From an uncultured Mediterranea sp. (GTDB taxonomy: Bacteria > Bacteroidota > Bacteroidia > Bacteroidales > Bacteroidaceae), in NCBI RefSeq assembly GCF_902493215.1, contig NZ_CABUOL010000021.1, forward strand, positions 1 to 51,439: DNA of 51,439 nucleotides, in the 5' to 3' direction. The first letter of the stretch is position 1. Each line of letters starts with the position of its first letter. This document shows positions 1 through 9,400 of this stretch, piece after piece. The notes beneath the pieces are model-generated. The model searched no databases, was not told the DNA's origin, and saw nothing but the letters and a program-made list of their open reading frames with translations. A program made the translations under genes and the position numbers.

Positions 1-18
1 GGCTTATCTCCGGATCTG

Positions 19-26
19 CAAACTTA
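19..26 (-). promoter_or_regulatory. Leftward TAnnTTTG promoter element
   Basis: Read on the - strand this is TAAGTTTG, an exact match to the Bacteroidetes -7 consensus TAnnTTTG. It points out of the left edge of the window, so a gene probably starts to the left of position 1. No clear -33 TTTG is visible, so this is suggestive only. Confidence 0.35.
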
Positions 27-231
27 TACCGACTTTTTTTTCACATTTTCCTATCAGTTTTATCCAAATCGCTGATTTACAACTATGTTCTATAGCAGGC
101 TTTTGAAGAAAGGGAAAAGGGAGACAAAAACAGAATACATTATTTATTTAACGCACGCGTACACAACGCGCGTTACAATTACAGTTACAGTTCGCATTAT
201 GGAAAAAAAACAAGGAAGGAAAAGGAAACAG

Positions 232-297
232 TGCTTTGAAAGGAGGAAAACGATGCTTTCCGGAAGCGAAAACAATGCTTTTCATTCTTCAAACGGA
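232..297. repeat. Three imperfect 22-bp direct repeats (TGCTTT phase)
   Basis: TGCTTT recurs at 232, 254 and 276, exactly 22 bp apart, and the first two units share a GGA..G(A/C)GAAAAC-type body. The stretch 27-463 has no convincing gene; the short ORFs there are low-complexity K/R/E-rich translations of purine-rich DNA. The function of the array is unknown. Confidence 0.5.
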
Positions 298-351
298 TAG
301 AGAAGAGTCTTCTTCAACTGGAAATAGCTTCCTAAGACACGGAAAAAGGAT

Positions 352-439
352 GTGCAAAAGCCAGCCAGAGGAAGTGCACAAGCCGGATGCAGGTTGTGGA
401 CAAGCTGAAGAAAGAATGTGCACATCCTGCAATGAAGAA
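352..439. repeat. Four imperfect 22-bp direct repeats (GTGCACAAG phase)
   Basis: Units begin at 352, 374, 396 and 418, each with GTGCA or GTGGA, and the first three continue as (A/C)AAGC. The period is exactly 22 bp, about two helical turns, like the array at 232-297 but in another phase. No gene is seen here. Confidence 0.5.
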
Positions 440-463
440 AAAAGGAAGGCCGAAAATCCAAAA

Positions 464-515
464 GAGGTTTGCAGACTGCTTCCAAAAGGAGTGTTTGCAA
501 ACCTCCTTTTACTTT
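464..515. terminator. Hairpin terminator, possibly bidirectional
   Basis: GAGGTTTGCA (464-473) pairs perfectly with TGCAAACCTC (496-505). On the + strand it is followed by CTTTTACTTTT. On the - strand it lies about 30 bp beyond the nitroreductase stop and is followed by a shorter T run, so it probably ends that leftward operon. Confidence 0.55.
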
Positions 516-535
516 TATAAAAATGATGAATTATC

Positions 536-1108
536 TCAACGGATAATCGTAATGGTTCCCTCTTTCAGTTTCTTCTCCTTCTGTGGTGCGTCGGCAGGCT
601 CGTATCCCAAAGCGGCACAACCATAAACCTTATGATTCTGAGGGACTCCCAAACGGGTGAGCAACGCACGGACTTCAGGATCATCGCAAGTCTGCCCCAG
701 CTGATTGATCCAACAGGAACCAATGCCCAATGAGCGGGCTGCCAGGAAAATATTTTCCAATGCACAGGCACAATCCATCGGCGCCCACCATTGTGCCGGC
801 TCATTGGAAACAATCACCAACGTAGGGGCATGGTAGTAGCAACAATAGGTTTCACTCCGTCCGCGCTCGCGCAGGCGAGGCTCGTCACTCTTGGCAAAGA
901 CTCCTTTGATGGCTTCGTTCAATTCAGTCAAGATGGCCGCATCCTGAATGGCCGTGAAGTGCCACGTTTCATAGTGCATGCCATTGGGGGCATAAGCACC
1001 GGCTTCGAGAATCAAGTCCAAATCGGCCGCCGATATCTGCCGGTCGGTATAGGCACGCACACTACGGCGCGCCTTGATGTTTTGCAATACTTCGTTCATC
1101 ATTTCCAC
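536..1108 (-). CDS. Nitroreductase family protein
   Basis: This 190-residue protein has the size and motif layout of a compact FMN-dependent nitroreductase. The N-terminal IKARRSVRAYTDRQISAADL block is the flavin phosphate-binding signature (family R-R-S-x-R), followed by the A-x-A-P-N-G turn (residues 37-43) and a C-terminal GCAALGYEPAD block. Family members use NAD(P)H to reduce nitro compounds, quinones or flavins; the substrate here cannot be read from sequence. The gene starts 12 bp after the HpaII-like gene on the same strand, so co-transcription is likely. The start ATG is followed closely by a second Met (MEMMNEVLQNI), so the true start may lie a few codons downstream. It is cytosolic, with no signal peptide. 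Confidence 0.88.
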   Translation of the reverse strand: MEMMNEVLQNIKARRSVRAYTDRQISAADLDLILEAGAYAPNGMHYETWHFTAIQDAAILTELNEAIKGVFAKSDEPRLRERGRSETYCCYYHAPTLVIVSNEPAQWWAPMDCACALENIFLAARSLGIGSCWINQLGQTCDDPEVRALLTRLGVPQNHKVYGCAALGYEPADAPQKEKKLKEGTITIIR

Positions 1109-1120
1109 TATTTATAGGGT

Positions 1121-2245
1121 TCAACGTTTTATCAATCCTATCTTGACATTCAGCTTGAAATACCAGGAGCCATTCTCACGCTCCAGAAAGCCGTATTTGT
1201 CCTTCTCCAGCGCCCCTTTCTCGAAGCGCGTATTCTGATACAGAAATTCGGCAAAGTCCTGCCGGCACGACTGATGGTAACAGAGCAGCTCACCCTGCCC
1301 ATCGACCAGCAACATGCCTTCGACGGCCGAATCGGTACCTCTGAAAATCTTGGCAGGACGCATGCCCAAGGCCAGAGCCAACAGGAACTGCTTCATCTTG
1401 TATTCATAGAAACCATGTTTCTGGATGAGTTCATCCTTTATCTTCAGCGGATTGAGTTCCTTGATACGTTCCGTCAGTTCGGCAACGCGCGTGATACCTT
1501 CGAGGTGCATCAGGCGAACCATCTCGGCCAGCATGCGGGGGAAGTGCAGGTCAATCATCAACAGGTTGCAACGGAACACGCGGTCGGCCACGTCGCTATA
1601 CTTCAACACACCACCCAGCCGCTCAATCATCAGCATACGCTCGGCCACTTCGTTGGGCGATTCGGGCAGGGCGTTCACCTTGTTGACCGTAGGCACGGCA
1701 AACTTCACGCCTGTCTGCTCCAGCTTCAGGTTGGCCGTACGTCCGCCGTCGAGCAACGGATTCATGGGACTCAGGCGACAACGTACACAAAAGCCCGTCA
1801 AGGGAGCGTCTTTCTGCCAGAAAGCTACCTTGAAATCGGTACGGTCATCGGTCTTGGCTTCCAGATCGTAAATGCGTACAGCATCAAGAAAACCTTCCAA
1901 GCCGTCGGGCACTTCAACTTCTTCGCCCGACGAATGTTTCAGGATATCGAGCACAAAGTCGGCCGCCTCGCCAAAATCGGCTCTCGGAAAGGTAACCGGC
2001 TCCGCCTCCTCCTTCGGCACAAACTGCCCGCTACGGTCCACCTCGCCCGACACCATACGAATTTCGTCCTCTTCTATGTAATACCGACGCGTACCGTCGT
2101 GTTCCTCACGCTGAACCAGCGCCACCGGCCAGCAACGGTTCATGTCCTTCTGTACCTGAGGTGTACCCATATACACGCTCCCATCCGCCAACAGACGGAA
2201 AAAGGCATAAATCTCGCCCAATTCTCTTTTTGTTGCTTTGAACAT
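1121..2245 (-). CDS. HpaII-restriction-endonuclease-like protein, probably inactive
   Basis: This 374-residue protein resembles the HpaII endonuclease family along its length. Recognised blocks are the N-terminal GEIYAFFRLLADG (10-22), the central D-x-K segment with GFCVRCRLSP (137-160), GGVLKY (211-216), an ELNPL...HGFYEYKMKQFL block (263-288), LALGMRPAKIF (291-301), and the C-terminal FLYQNTRF...YFKLNVKI (334-369). In family members as I recall them, the central motif reads GFSIKS. Here it is GFCVRC, so the putative catalytic lysine is arginine (R155). No methyltransferase gene is present anywhere in the window, which also argues against an active restriction enzyme. It sits between the YigZ and nitroreductase genes on one strand. 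The family assignment is from memory of motifs; a profile search would settle it. A TAACTTTA element (2262-2269) may be its promoter. Confidence 0.65.
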   Translation of the reverse strand: MFKATKRELGEIYAFFRLLADGSVYMGTPQVQKDMNRCWPVALVQREEHDGTRRYYIEEDEIRMVSGEVDRSGQFVPKEEAEPVTFPRADFGEAADFVLDILKHSSGEEVEVPDGLEGFLDAVRIYDLEAKTDDRTDFKVAFWQKDAPLTGFCVRCRLSPMNPLLDGGRTANLKLEQTGVKFAVPTVNKVNALPESPNEVAERMLMIERLGGVLKYSDVADRVFRCNLLMIDLHFPRMLAEMVRLMHLEGITRVAELTERIKELNPLKIKDELIQKHGFYEYKMKQFLLALALGMRPAKIFRGTDSAVEGMLLVDGQGELLCYHQSCRQDFAEFLYQNTRFEKGALEKDKYGFLERENGSWYFKLNVKIGLIKR

Positions 2246-2282
2246 ACTTATATATAATGTGTAAAGTTATCGATTTAAATCC

Positions 2283-2882
2283 CTACTCCTCTATCCTCAA
2301 TGTCTCCACCTTCTCCAGCCGTGCCCGCAAGCGTGGCATCAGGGAACTGCGTATGCGGAGTGTCATGAGGCAATCCATGTCGTAACCCTGCTCTACAATC
2401 TCAGGACCTTCTTCCTTGACCACCCGCATCACGTCGTTCATGAAAGGATATTCGAACCAGAAGCGGATGCATTCGTCCACCGTCTTCTCCACGACCTCGG
2501 CGGCGGCAAGTGCTTCGGCAGCGGCAGCCTTATAGGCCACAATCAGTCCGCTCGTCCCCAACTTGATGCCTCCAAAGTAACGTACCACGATAATGAGGAT
2601 ATCCGTCAGTTCGTTGGAATTTATCTGTCCCAGGATAGGCTTTCCAGCCGTGCCCGACGGCTCGCCGTTGTCATTTGCCCGAAAGTCCTTGCGCTGAGGA
2701 CCGAGCATGTAGGCATAGCACACATGGCGGGCATCGTAATACTTCTTCTGATACTCCTCCAGCAAAGCCTTCACTTCGTCCACCGTACGTACAGGCAAGG
2801 CAATGGCTATGAATTTGCTCCGCTTCTCCGTATAGATACCCTCGGCAGGAGCAGCTATGGTTCTGTATACGTCTTCGTTCAT
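2283..2882 (-). CDS. YigZ/IMPACT family protein
   Basis: This is a YigZ-type protein of 199 residues. The UPF0029/IMPACT core includes EKRSKFIAIALPV near the N terminus, DARHVCYAYMLG, DNGEPSGTAGKPIL and VVRYFGGIKLGTSGLIVAY, all hallmark segments. The C-terminal third matches the DUF1949-like half. The biochemical role is uncertain; family members are linked to translation or ribosome-associated functions. A longer reading starts at 2909, but the promoter element TATCTTTG lies at 2888-2895, inside that extension, and the YigZ homology begins right after the Met at 2882, so 2882 is preferred. That leaves almost no 5' leader. It is followed on the same strand by the HpaII-like gene after 37 bp. 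Confidence 0.88.
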   Translation of the reverse strand: MNEDVYRTIAAPAEGIYTEKRSKFIAIALPVRTVDEVKALLEEYQKKYYDARHVCYAYMLGPQRKDFRANDNGEPSGTAGKPILGQINSNELTDILIIVVRYFGGIKLGTSGLIVAYKAAAAEALAAAEVVEKTVDECIRFWFEYPFMNDVMRVVKEEGPEIVEQGYDMDCLMTLRIRSSLMPRLRARLEKVETLRIEE

Positions 2883-2887
2883 ACCGA

Positions 2888-2895
2888 CAAAGATA
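2888..2895 (-). promoter_or_regulatory. TATCTTTG promoter of the YigZ gene
   Basis: The exact TAnnTTTG element ends only five bases before the chosen ATG (2882). The transcript would therefore be leaderless or nearly so. Confidence 0.5.
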
Positions 2896-2939
2896 ATGCA
2901 TTTTTCCACTTACTCCTCGCCTATTCCCGACAAAAATCC

Positions 2940-2947
2940 TAATTTTG
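2940..2947 (+). promoter_or_regulatory. TAATTTTG promoter of glycerate kinase
   Basis: An exact TAnnTTTG match lies 23 bp before the chosen ATG at 2971 and inside the longer open frame that begins at 2857. This is the main reason for rejecting the longer start. Confidence 0.6.
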
Positions 2948-2970
2948 CGGCACAGCAATCCACTGAAGTC

Positions 2971-4095
2971 ATGAGAAAGATAGTCCTTGCCATCGACTCC
3001 TTTAAAGGGAGCCTCACTTCCACCGAAGCCGAAACTGCCGCCCTCGAAGGCATCCGGCGGGTATATCCCCAAGCCGAAACCGTCTGCATCCCGATAGCCG
3101 ACGGTGGCGAAGGTATGCTGGAAGCCCTCTCTTCTTTGCGCATGCAAGAAGTGCGTCTCCGTGTGCAGGGACCTTTGGATGAGAAAGTGGAAGCGCGTTA
3201 TCTGATAAGTTCCGACGGACAAACAGCCTACATCGAAATGGCTTCGGCCAGCGGCCTCCCTCTCGTGCCAGAAAACCAACGTAACCCTCTGCTGACTACT
3301 ACCCGCGGGACAGGCCAACTGATGCGCGATGCCCTCGACAGGGGATGCGACCATCTGGTCATCGGATTGGGCGGAAGTGCCACCAACGACGGAGGAATGG
3401 GTATGCTCAGCGCTTTAGGAATCCGTTTCCTAAATAACCAGGGCCAGGAGTTGAAAGGAAAAGGCTGTGATATGGAGAAAGCAGACAGAATAGACACCTC
3501 GCTTGCCCACCCAGCTATGAAGGCCGTCCGATGTACCGCCGCCTGCGATGTCCGCAATCCGTTCTACGGCCCCGAAGGTGCAGCCTATATCTTCTCTCCA
3601 CAAAAAGGTGCTACCCCCGACGAGGTGCAACTGCTTGACAAAGGCCTGCGCCATCTGGCCGAACTCTACCGACAAACGACAGGACATGACATTGCCACCC
3701 TACCCGGTGCCGGAGCTGCAGGAGGACTGGGCGGTGCACTGGCTGCCTTTCTGAACGCCGAACTCCGTCCGGGCATCAGCCTGCTGCTGGAAGCCAACGG
3801 TTTTCAAGACAAGATTAAGGGAGCCGATCTGATCATTACGGGCGAAGGCCGCGCCGACCGGCAGACGACAATGGGGAAAGTTCCGGCAGGCGTACTGAAC
3901 GAATCCCGCCAGACAGGTATCCCTGTCGTTCTGATAGCCGGCCAAGTAGCCGACGAAGAAATACTTCGTTCGGCCGGTTTCAGCCAAGTATATGCCACCA
4001 CCCCTCCGGATATGCCCCTCAGCACAGCCATGCAGAAAGACGTGGCTCAAGCGAACATCAGCCGGACCATTGAACGGCTTTTAAAAGAAAAGTGA
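2971..4095 (+). CDS. Glycerate 2-kinase (GlxK/GarK family)
   Basis: This 374-residue protein matches the GarK/GlxK class I glycerate kinase, which phosphorylates D-glycerate to 2-phosphoglycerate with ATP. Visible signatures are MRKIVLAIDSFKGSLTS at the N terminus, IPIADGGEGMLEAL, the Gly-rich GLGGSATNDGGMGMLSALG block, a GAAGGLGGALAAFL segment and DLIITGEGRADRQT near the C terminus. The frame stays open upstream to 2857, but promoter position and family alignment support ATG 2971. It converges with the AraC regulator, leaving only 5 bp between the stops. No tartronate or glyoxylate pathway genes are adjacent, so it looks like a stand-alone metabolic gene. Confidence 0.93.
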   Translation: MRKIVLAIDSFKGSLTSTEAETAALEGIRRVYPQAETVCIPIADGGEGMLEALSSLRMQEVRLRVQGPLDEKVEARYLISSDGQTAYIEMASASGLPLVPENQRNPLLTTTRGTGQLMRDALDRGCDHLVIGLGGSATNDGGMGMLSALGIRFLNNQGQELKGKGCDMEKADRIDTSLAHPAMKAVRCTAACDVRNPFYGPEGAAYIFSPQKGATPDEVQLLDKGLRHLAELYRQTTGHDIATLPGAGAAGGLGGALAAFLNAELRPGISLLLEANGFQDKIKGADLIITGEGRADRQTTMGKVPAGVLNESRQTGIPVVLIAGQVADEEILRSAGFSQVYATTPPDMPLSTAMQKDVAQANISRTIERLLKEK

Positions 4096-4100
4096 TAAAC

Positions 4101-5018
4101 TTATTGCACCATATATTCCTTCCGGAAAAGAGCAGGAGACATTCCACAATAACGTTTGAAGAACTTGCCAAAAGCCGATTGGTCACTGAAGCAAAGTTTG
4201 TCGGATATATCCTGCACGCTCAATTCAGGGTTCCTCAAAGCGACCTTTGCCTCAGTTATAAGCAAGTCGTCTATAATGCTACGGGCTGTTTTCCCATAAA
4301 ATCTTTTTAATGTGGCAGTCAAAACGTTGGGCGATACGCCCAACTGTTCGCAATACCAATTCACTTCGTGACGTTCACAACAATAGGTATGAGCCAGATA
4401 AAGGAAACGGGCTACCAGTTCTCCCAGATGATAGGGTTCCTCCGCTTTTTCCACAGACTCATCCTGACGAAAAACGATGTTCCACAATTCACACTGACAG
4501 GCACGCAACATACTCTGTACCAGTTCACGATGAAAAACGCCATTCTTTTCGGCCACCATCAGAGCATACAAGGCAGAAGAGAGGTTCTGAAGTCTTGCTA
4601 CCTCTTCAGTGTTCAACGAGACAAAAGGTCTTTGAGCATACACCATCATTTTTTCCGATATCCGAGAACGCAATTTGGAAGTTGTTTCCAGAAAAAAATT
4701 CCGCTCTACAACCAAGAGATAGCCTTCCAGCTCTCCTTCTACCCTCACGTCCTTCCATCGGTTGGAAGCTATAAAATCAATATAGGCAGGAGCAAAAAAA
4801 CCCATACGGTCGCCATTCAGAGTCAACCGCAGCTCACCCCTTGTCATCAGCATGCTGACATGATGTTCACTATCGGGAAGCTTTCGTCCCAACGTCAGGC
4901 AATTCCCTGCCAATTTCACCATTACCACTTCATCGCCACAGGCTGCCATTTCTACGATGCCGGCCTGCATCAGATCCGATCCCAACCAGTCGAGAACAAA
5001 ATTCTTCAGATTCTCCAT
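4101..5018 (-). CDS. AraC family transcriptional regulator, likely of the RND operon
   Basis: This 305-residue protein has a C-terminal AraC/XylS double helix-turn-helix: the first helix pair is near KRFYGKTARSIIDDLLITEA, the second is VQDISDKLCFSDQSAFGKFF followed by the conserved RYCGMSPALFRK end. The N-terminal ~190 residues resemble the cupin-like sensor domain of Bacteroidetes AraC proteins, with no recognisable ligand signature. The gene is divergent from the RND efflux operon across a 259-bp gap, which makes control of that operon the likely role. A TAAATATA sequence (5103-5110) read on the - strand is TATATTTA, a near match to its own -7 element. Confidence 0.88.
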   Translation of the reverse strand: MENLKNFVLDWLGSDLMQAGIVEMAACGDEVVMVKLAGNCLTLGRKLPDSEHHVSMLMTRGELRLTLNGDRMGFFAPAYIDFIASNRWKDVRVEGELEGYLLVVERNFFLETTSKLRSRISEKMMVYAQRPFVSLNTEEVARLQNLSSALYALMVAEKNGVFHRELVQSMLRACQCELWNIVFRQDESVEKAEEPYHLGELVARFLYLAHTYCCERHEVNWYCEQLGVSPNVLTATLKRFYGKTARSIIDDLLITEAKVALRNPELSVQDISDKLCFSDQSAFGKFFKRYCGMSPALFRKEYMVQ

Positions 5019-5237
5019 ATTTCACTTACCAATTAATTATGAAATCACCTGTATTCTCTCTCTTCCAGCGACCTTTTTCAATGGATTTCACCTTTCTGCG
5101 GGTAAATATAAAGGAAAGCCTTGAAAGACCGAAGCCTTTTTTCACTTATTAGAAAATATAAAGCAAAAAAGTGGTAATACAGGATTTTAAACCAATCTGA
5201 AGTGAAACCAAACCAAAAGAAGCCCCCATATTGCCGA

Positions 5238-5245
5238 TAACTTTG
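5238..5245 (+). promoter_or_regulatory. TAACTTTG promoter of the RND efflux operon
   Basis: An exact TAnnTTTG element lies 32 bp before the adaptor ATG. The rest of the 5019-5277 gap is AT-rich and presumably holds the operator of the divergent AraC protein; no clear repeat operator could be picked out. Confidence 0.6.
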
Positions 5246-5277
5246 CGCCATAATCATTTAAATGAATTAAGTTAAGA

Positions 5278-6402
5278 ATGAAAAGAATGTTTTTACGCGC
5301 AAGCGCATGGAGTCTGTGTCTCCTGCTTGCCACCGCATGTAAGAATGCTCCTCTGAATATGAACGGAGGAAACTACAAAACAATGGAAGTGTCACGCGGA
5401 ACACGTACCCTGAGTCAAAGTTATACAGCCGTCATCAACGGACGACAGAGTGTAGAAATTCGCCCACAGGTCAGTGGAACCATCACCCAAGTATGTATTG
5501 CCGAAGGTGCCCAGGTAAAAAAAGGGCAGACATTGGTCATCATTGACCAAGTACCCTACAAAGCGGCACTTGAAACAGCCATAGCCAACGTAAAAAGCGC
5601 CGAAGCATCGGTCGCCACGGCACGCCTGACAGCCGACAGTAAAGAACAATTGTTCAAAGAAAATGTAGTATCGGCCTTCGACCTGCAAACCGCCCGTAAC
5701 AGTCTGTTGCAAGCTGAAGCCACACTGGCACAAGCCAAAGCTGAAGAAGTAAATGCGCGCAACAATCTTTCGTACACCGAAGTGAAAAGTCCCGTCGACG
5801 GAGTATCAGGCATGTTGCCCTACCGTGTAGGAGCTTTGGTAGACGCCTCTATTTCCACACCGCTTACCACCGTATCCGATGATACCGAAATGTACGTCTA
5901 TTTTTCCATGACCGAAAGCCAGGTACTTTCTCTGGTACGCCAGTACAAAACACTGGACGAAGCATTGAAACAAATGCCTGAAGTGGAACTGAAACTCAGC
6001 GATGGTCTGATTTACGATCACAAGGGACGTATTGATGCCATCAGCGGAACAATTGATACCAGTACAGGCGCCGTCAGCCTGAGAGCCACTTTCCCCAATC
6101 CAGAACACATGCTGCGTAACGGTGGAAGCGGAACTGTCGTCCTTCCTTATATAAAAGAGAACGTACTCATCGTGCCGCAGGAAGCCACATTCGAAATACA
6201 GGACAAAATATTCGTATATAAAGTAGTGGATGGAAAAGCCACTTCTTCCCAAGTAACCGTATTCCCCGTGAACAATGGAAAAGAGTATATCGTAGAGAAC
6301 GGACTGGAAGAAGGTGAAACCATCATTGCCGAAGGTGCAGGTCTGGTTCAGGAAGGAGCCGTAATAGGCAACCAGCCAACCGCCAACACGCCTGCCAACT
6401 AA
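5278..6402 (+). CDS. RND efflux periplasmic adaptor (membrane fusion protein)
   Basis: This 374-residue lipoprotein has a signal peptide ending in LLLATAC (Cys21, lipobox). Next come a barrel-sandwich half (SVEIRPQVSGTITQVCIAEG...VKKGQTLVIID), an alpha-helical hairpin rich in A, E and Q (about residues 95-160), the second lipoyl half (NLSYTEVKSPVDGVSG) and beta-barrel/MP domains ending GLEEGETIIAEGAG. This is the AcrA/MexA type of adaptor, bridging inner-membrane pump and outer-membrane factor. It is the first gene of the operon, 21 bp before the pump gene. The cargo cannot be inferred beyond a multidrug-type system. Confidence 0.93.
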   Translation: MKRMFLRASAWSLCLLLATACKNAPLNMNGGNYKTMEVSRGTRTLSQSYTAVINGRQSVEIRPQVSGTITQVCIAEGAQVKKGQTLVIIDQVPYKAALETAIANVKSAEASVATARLTADSKEQLFKENVVSAFDLQTARNSLLQAEATLAQAKAEEVNARNNLSYTEVKSPVDGVSGMLPYRVGALVDASISTPLTTVSDDTEMYVYFSMTESQVLSLVRQYKTLDEALKQMPEVELKLSDGLIYDHKGRIDAISGTIDTSTGAVSLRATFPNPEHMLRNGGSGTVVLPYIKENVLIVPQEATFEIQDKIFVYKVVDGKATSSQVTVFPVNNGKEYIVENGLEEGETIIAEGAGLVQEGAVIGNQPTANTPAN

Positions 6403-6423
6403 ACCTGAAAGGAGGAATATGTT

Positions 6424-9400
6424 ATGAAACTCAGAACATTCATTGACCGCCCCATCCTGGCATGCGTCATATCGGTGTTGATATTGATGCTGGGCCTCAT
6501 CAGCCTGTTCAATCTGCCTATGGAACAATATCCCGACATTGCACCGCCTACTGTTATGGTATCCACCAGTTACACGGGAGCCAATGCCGAAACAGTACAG
6601 AAGAGCGTCATCGTCCCGCTGGAGGAAGCCATCAACGGCGTGGAGAACATGACCTACATGACCTCTACCGCCACCAACAACGGTTCGGGAAGTATCACCG
6701 TTTACTTCAAGCAAGGGACAGACCCCGACATGGCAACCATCAACACCAAAAACCGTGTATCCGAAGCTGAAGGTCTTCTGCCGGCCGAAGTGACCAAAAT
6801 CGGTGTAACCGTAGAGAAAAGGCAGAACAGTATGCTGAAAATTCTGGCCCTCTATAGTCCCGATGACAGTTACGACCAGACCTTTATCAACAACTACTTC
6901 AAAATCAATGTCGAGCCACGCCTTTCACGTATCACAGGTGTAGGTAACGTCAATGTGATGGGTGGCGACTACGCCATGCGTATCTGGCTCAACCCACAAG
7001 TCATGGCCCAGTATTCACTGGTACCCGACGACGTTATCAATGCTCTAGGCGACCAAAACGTGGAAGCTGCTACCGGTACGTTAGGCGAAGATTCGGAAAA
7101 CACCTATCAGTACACCCTCAAATACCGCGGACGATACGAGACATCCGAAGAATTCGGTAACATTGTCATCAAATCACTTGCGAACGGTGAAGTGCTCCGT
7201 TTGAAAGATATTGCCAAAGTAGAACTTGGTGCACAGAGCTATGCCTACAACAGCGAGATAAACGGACATCCGGGTGCCACCTGTATGATTTCGCAAACGG
7301 CCGGTTCCAATGCCAATGAAATCATTGAAGAAATAGACAAGCTGACCGCGGAAATAGCCAAAGAATTGCCCAAGGGACTGGTACTGACCGATCTGATGAG
7401 TACCAAGGACTTCCTTGATGCCTCTATCCACGAAGTGGTAAAGACTTTGATTGAGGCCATCATCCTCGTTATCCTCGTTGTATATGTCTTCCTGCAAAGT
7501 GTACGTTCCACCATCATTCCAGCAGTATCCATCATTGTATCACTGGTAGGTACGTTTGCTTTCCTTTATATAGCCGGTTTCAGCCTCAACCTGTTGACAT
7601 TGTTTGCTCTCGTCTTGGTCATCGGTACGGTAGTGGACGATGCTATTGTGGTGGTCGAGGCGGTACAGGCCAAGTTCGATGAGGGTGTCCGCTCACCCTA
7701 TAAAGCCACAACTGGTGCCATGGACGGCATTGCGGCTGCCATTGTCACCACATCATTGGTATTTATGGCCGTGTTTATTCCCTCTTCGTTTATGGGAGGT
7801 ACCAGCGGAACCTTCTATATGCAATTCGGTCTGACCATGGCTGTTGCCGTAGGCATTTCGGCTATCAACGCCCTTACACTGAGTCCGGCCCTGTGTGCAC
7901 TCATCATGACACCTCACATCGATGCCTCTACCGGCCAGAAACTAAGTTTTTCTTCCCGTTTCCATCAGGCTTTTGAAGCTTCGTTCAACCGCTTGATACT
8001 TCGCTACAAAGGCGGGGTAAAGTGGTTCTTCCGTCGCAAATGGGTAATAGGAACTGCACTGGTAGCCAGTATCGCCCTGCTGGTGGTTCTGATGAAAACG
8101 ACCAAGACCGGTCTGGTCCCCGAGGAAGACATGGGCTGTATCTTTATGAACGTCACCACTCCTCCGGGCAGCAGCCTCTCGCAAACCATCAAAGCCATGT
8201 CTGAAGTCGAGAAATGTATCAAAGACATTCCCCAAATATCCCGTTACTCCAATGTCAGCGGCTACAGTATGATGGGTGGACAGGCACCGTCGGGTGGTAT
8301 GCTCATCATCAAACTGAAACCCTGGGATGAACGTACGGAAAGTCAAGACAACATCAACGCTGTCATCAGCGAGATTTACCGCCGTACAGCCAATATCAAG
8401 TCGGCGAAACTCTTCGTTTTTGCCCAACCTACCATCATGGGATACGGTATGGGAAACGGGTTCGAACTCTATGTGCAGGACCGTGCAGGTGGCGACATCA
8501 ACGCATTACAGAAATATACCACGGATTTCATCGCCGCCCTGAACCAGCGTCCCGAAATCCAAATGGCCTATACCTCATTTGACACGAAATTCCCGCAATA
8601 TACCGTAGAAGTGGATGCTGCCCGATGCCAACGTGCAGGCGTTACGACTACCGATGTGCTCAGTGTTCTGTCGGGCTTCATCGGCGGAAACTATTCGTCC
8701 AATTTCAATCGTTTCTCCAAACTTTACCGCGTCATGGTACAGGCCGACAAGACTTATCGTCTGGACAAGAACGCCTTGAACAATATGTTCATACGTACCT
8801 CGTCGGGTGAGATGGCCCCCATCGGTCAGTTCGTCAACCTGACCAAAGTATATGGTACTGAAACACTTACCCGTTTCAACCTCTACAGTTCCATTCAGGT
8901 GAACGGACTTCCGGCCGACGGTTACAGTACGGGTGAAGCCATTGCCGCCATTGCCGAAGTGGCCAAGGAGACATTGCCCGTAGGTTACGGTTACGAGTTC
9001 GGTGGTATCACACGTGAAGAGGCAGGAAGCGGAAGCAACACGGTTATCATCTTCTCCATCTGCATCATCTTCGTCTTCCTCATCCTCTGTGCCCTGTACG
9101 AGAGTATCTTCGTACCGCTGGCCGTCATGTTAAGCGTACCATTCGGACTGATGGGAAGTTTCCTCTTTGCCAAGATATGGGGACTGGAAAACAACATCTA
9201 CATGCAGACCGGACTCATTATGCTGATTGGTCTGTTGGCCAAGACAGCCATTCTGCTGACCGAATATGCTTCGGCCCGACGCCGTCAGGGTATGACCATC
9301 GCACAAGCGGCCGTATCGGCAGCCGGCGTCCGTCTGCGTCCCATCCTGATGACTGCCCTTACGATGATCATCGGTCTGTTCCCATTGGTCGTAGCCTCGG

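Noticed and set aside
85..626. Several short open frames near the left edge
   Set aside because: Low-complexity K/R/E-rich translations of purine-rich repeats, overlapping in several frames, with no family resemblance.
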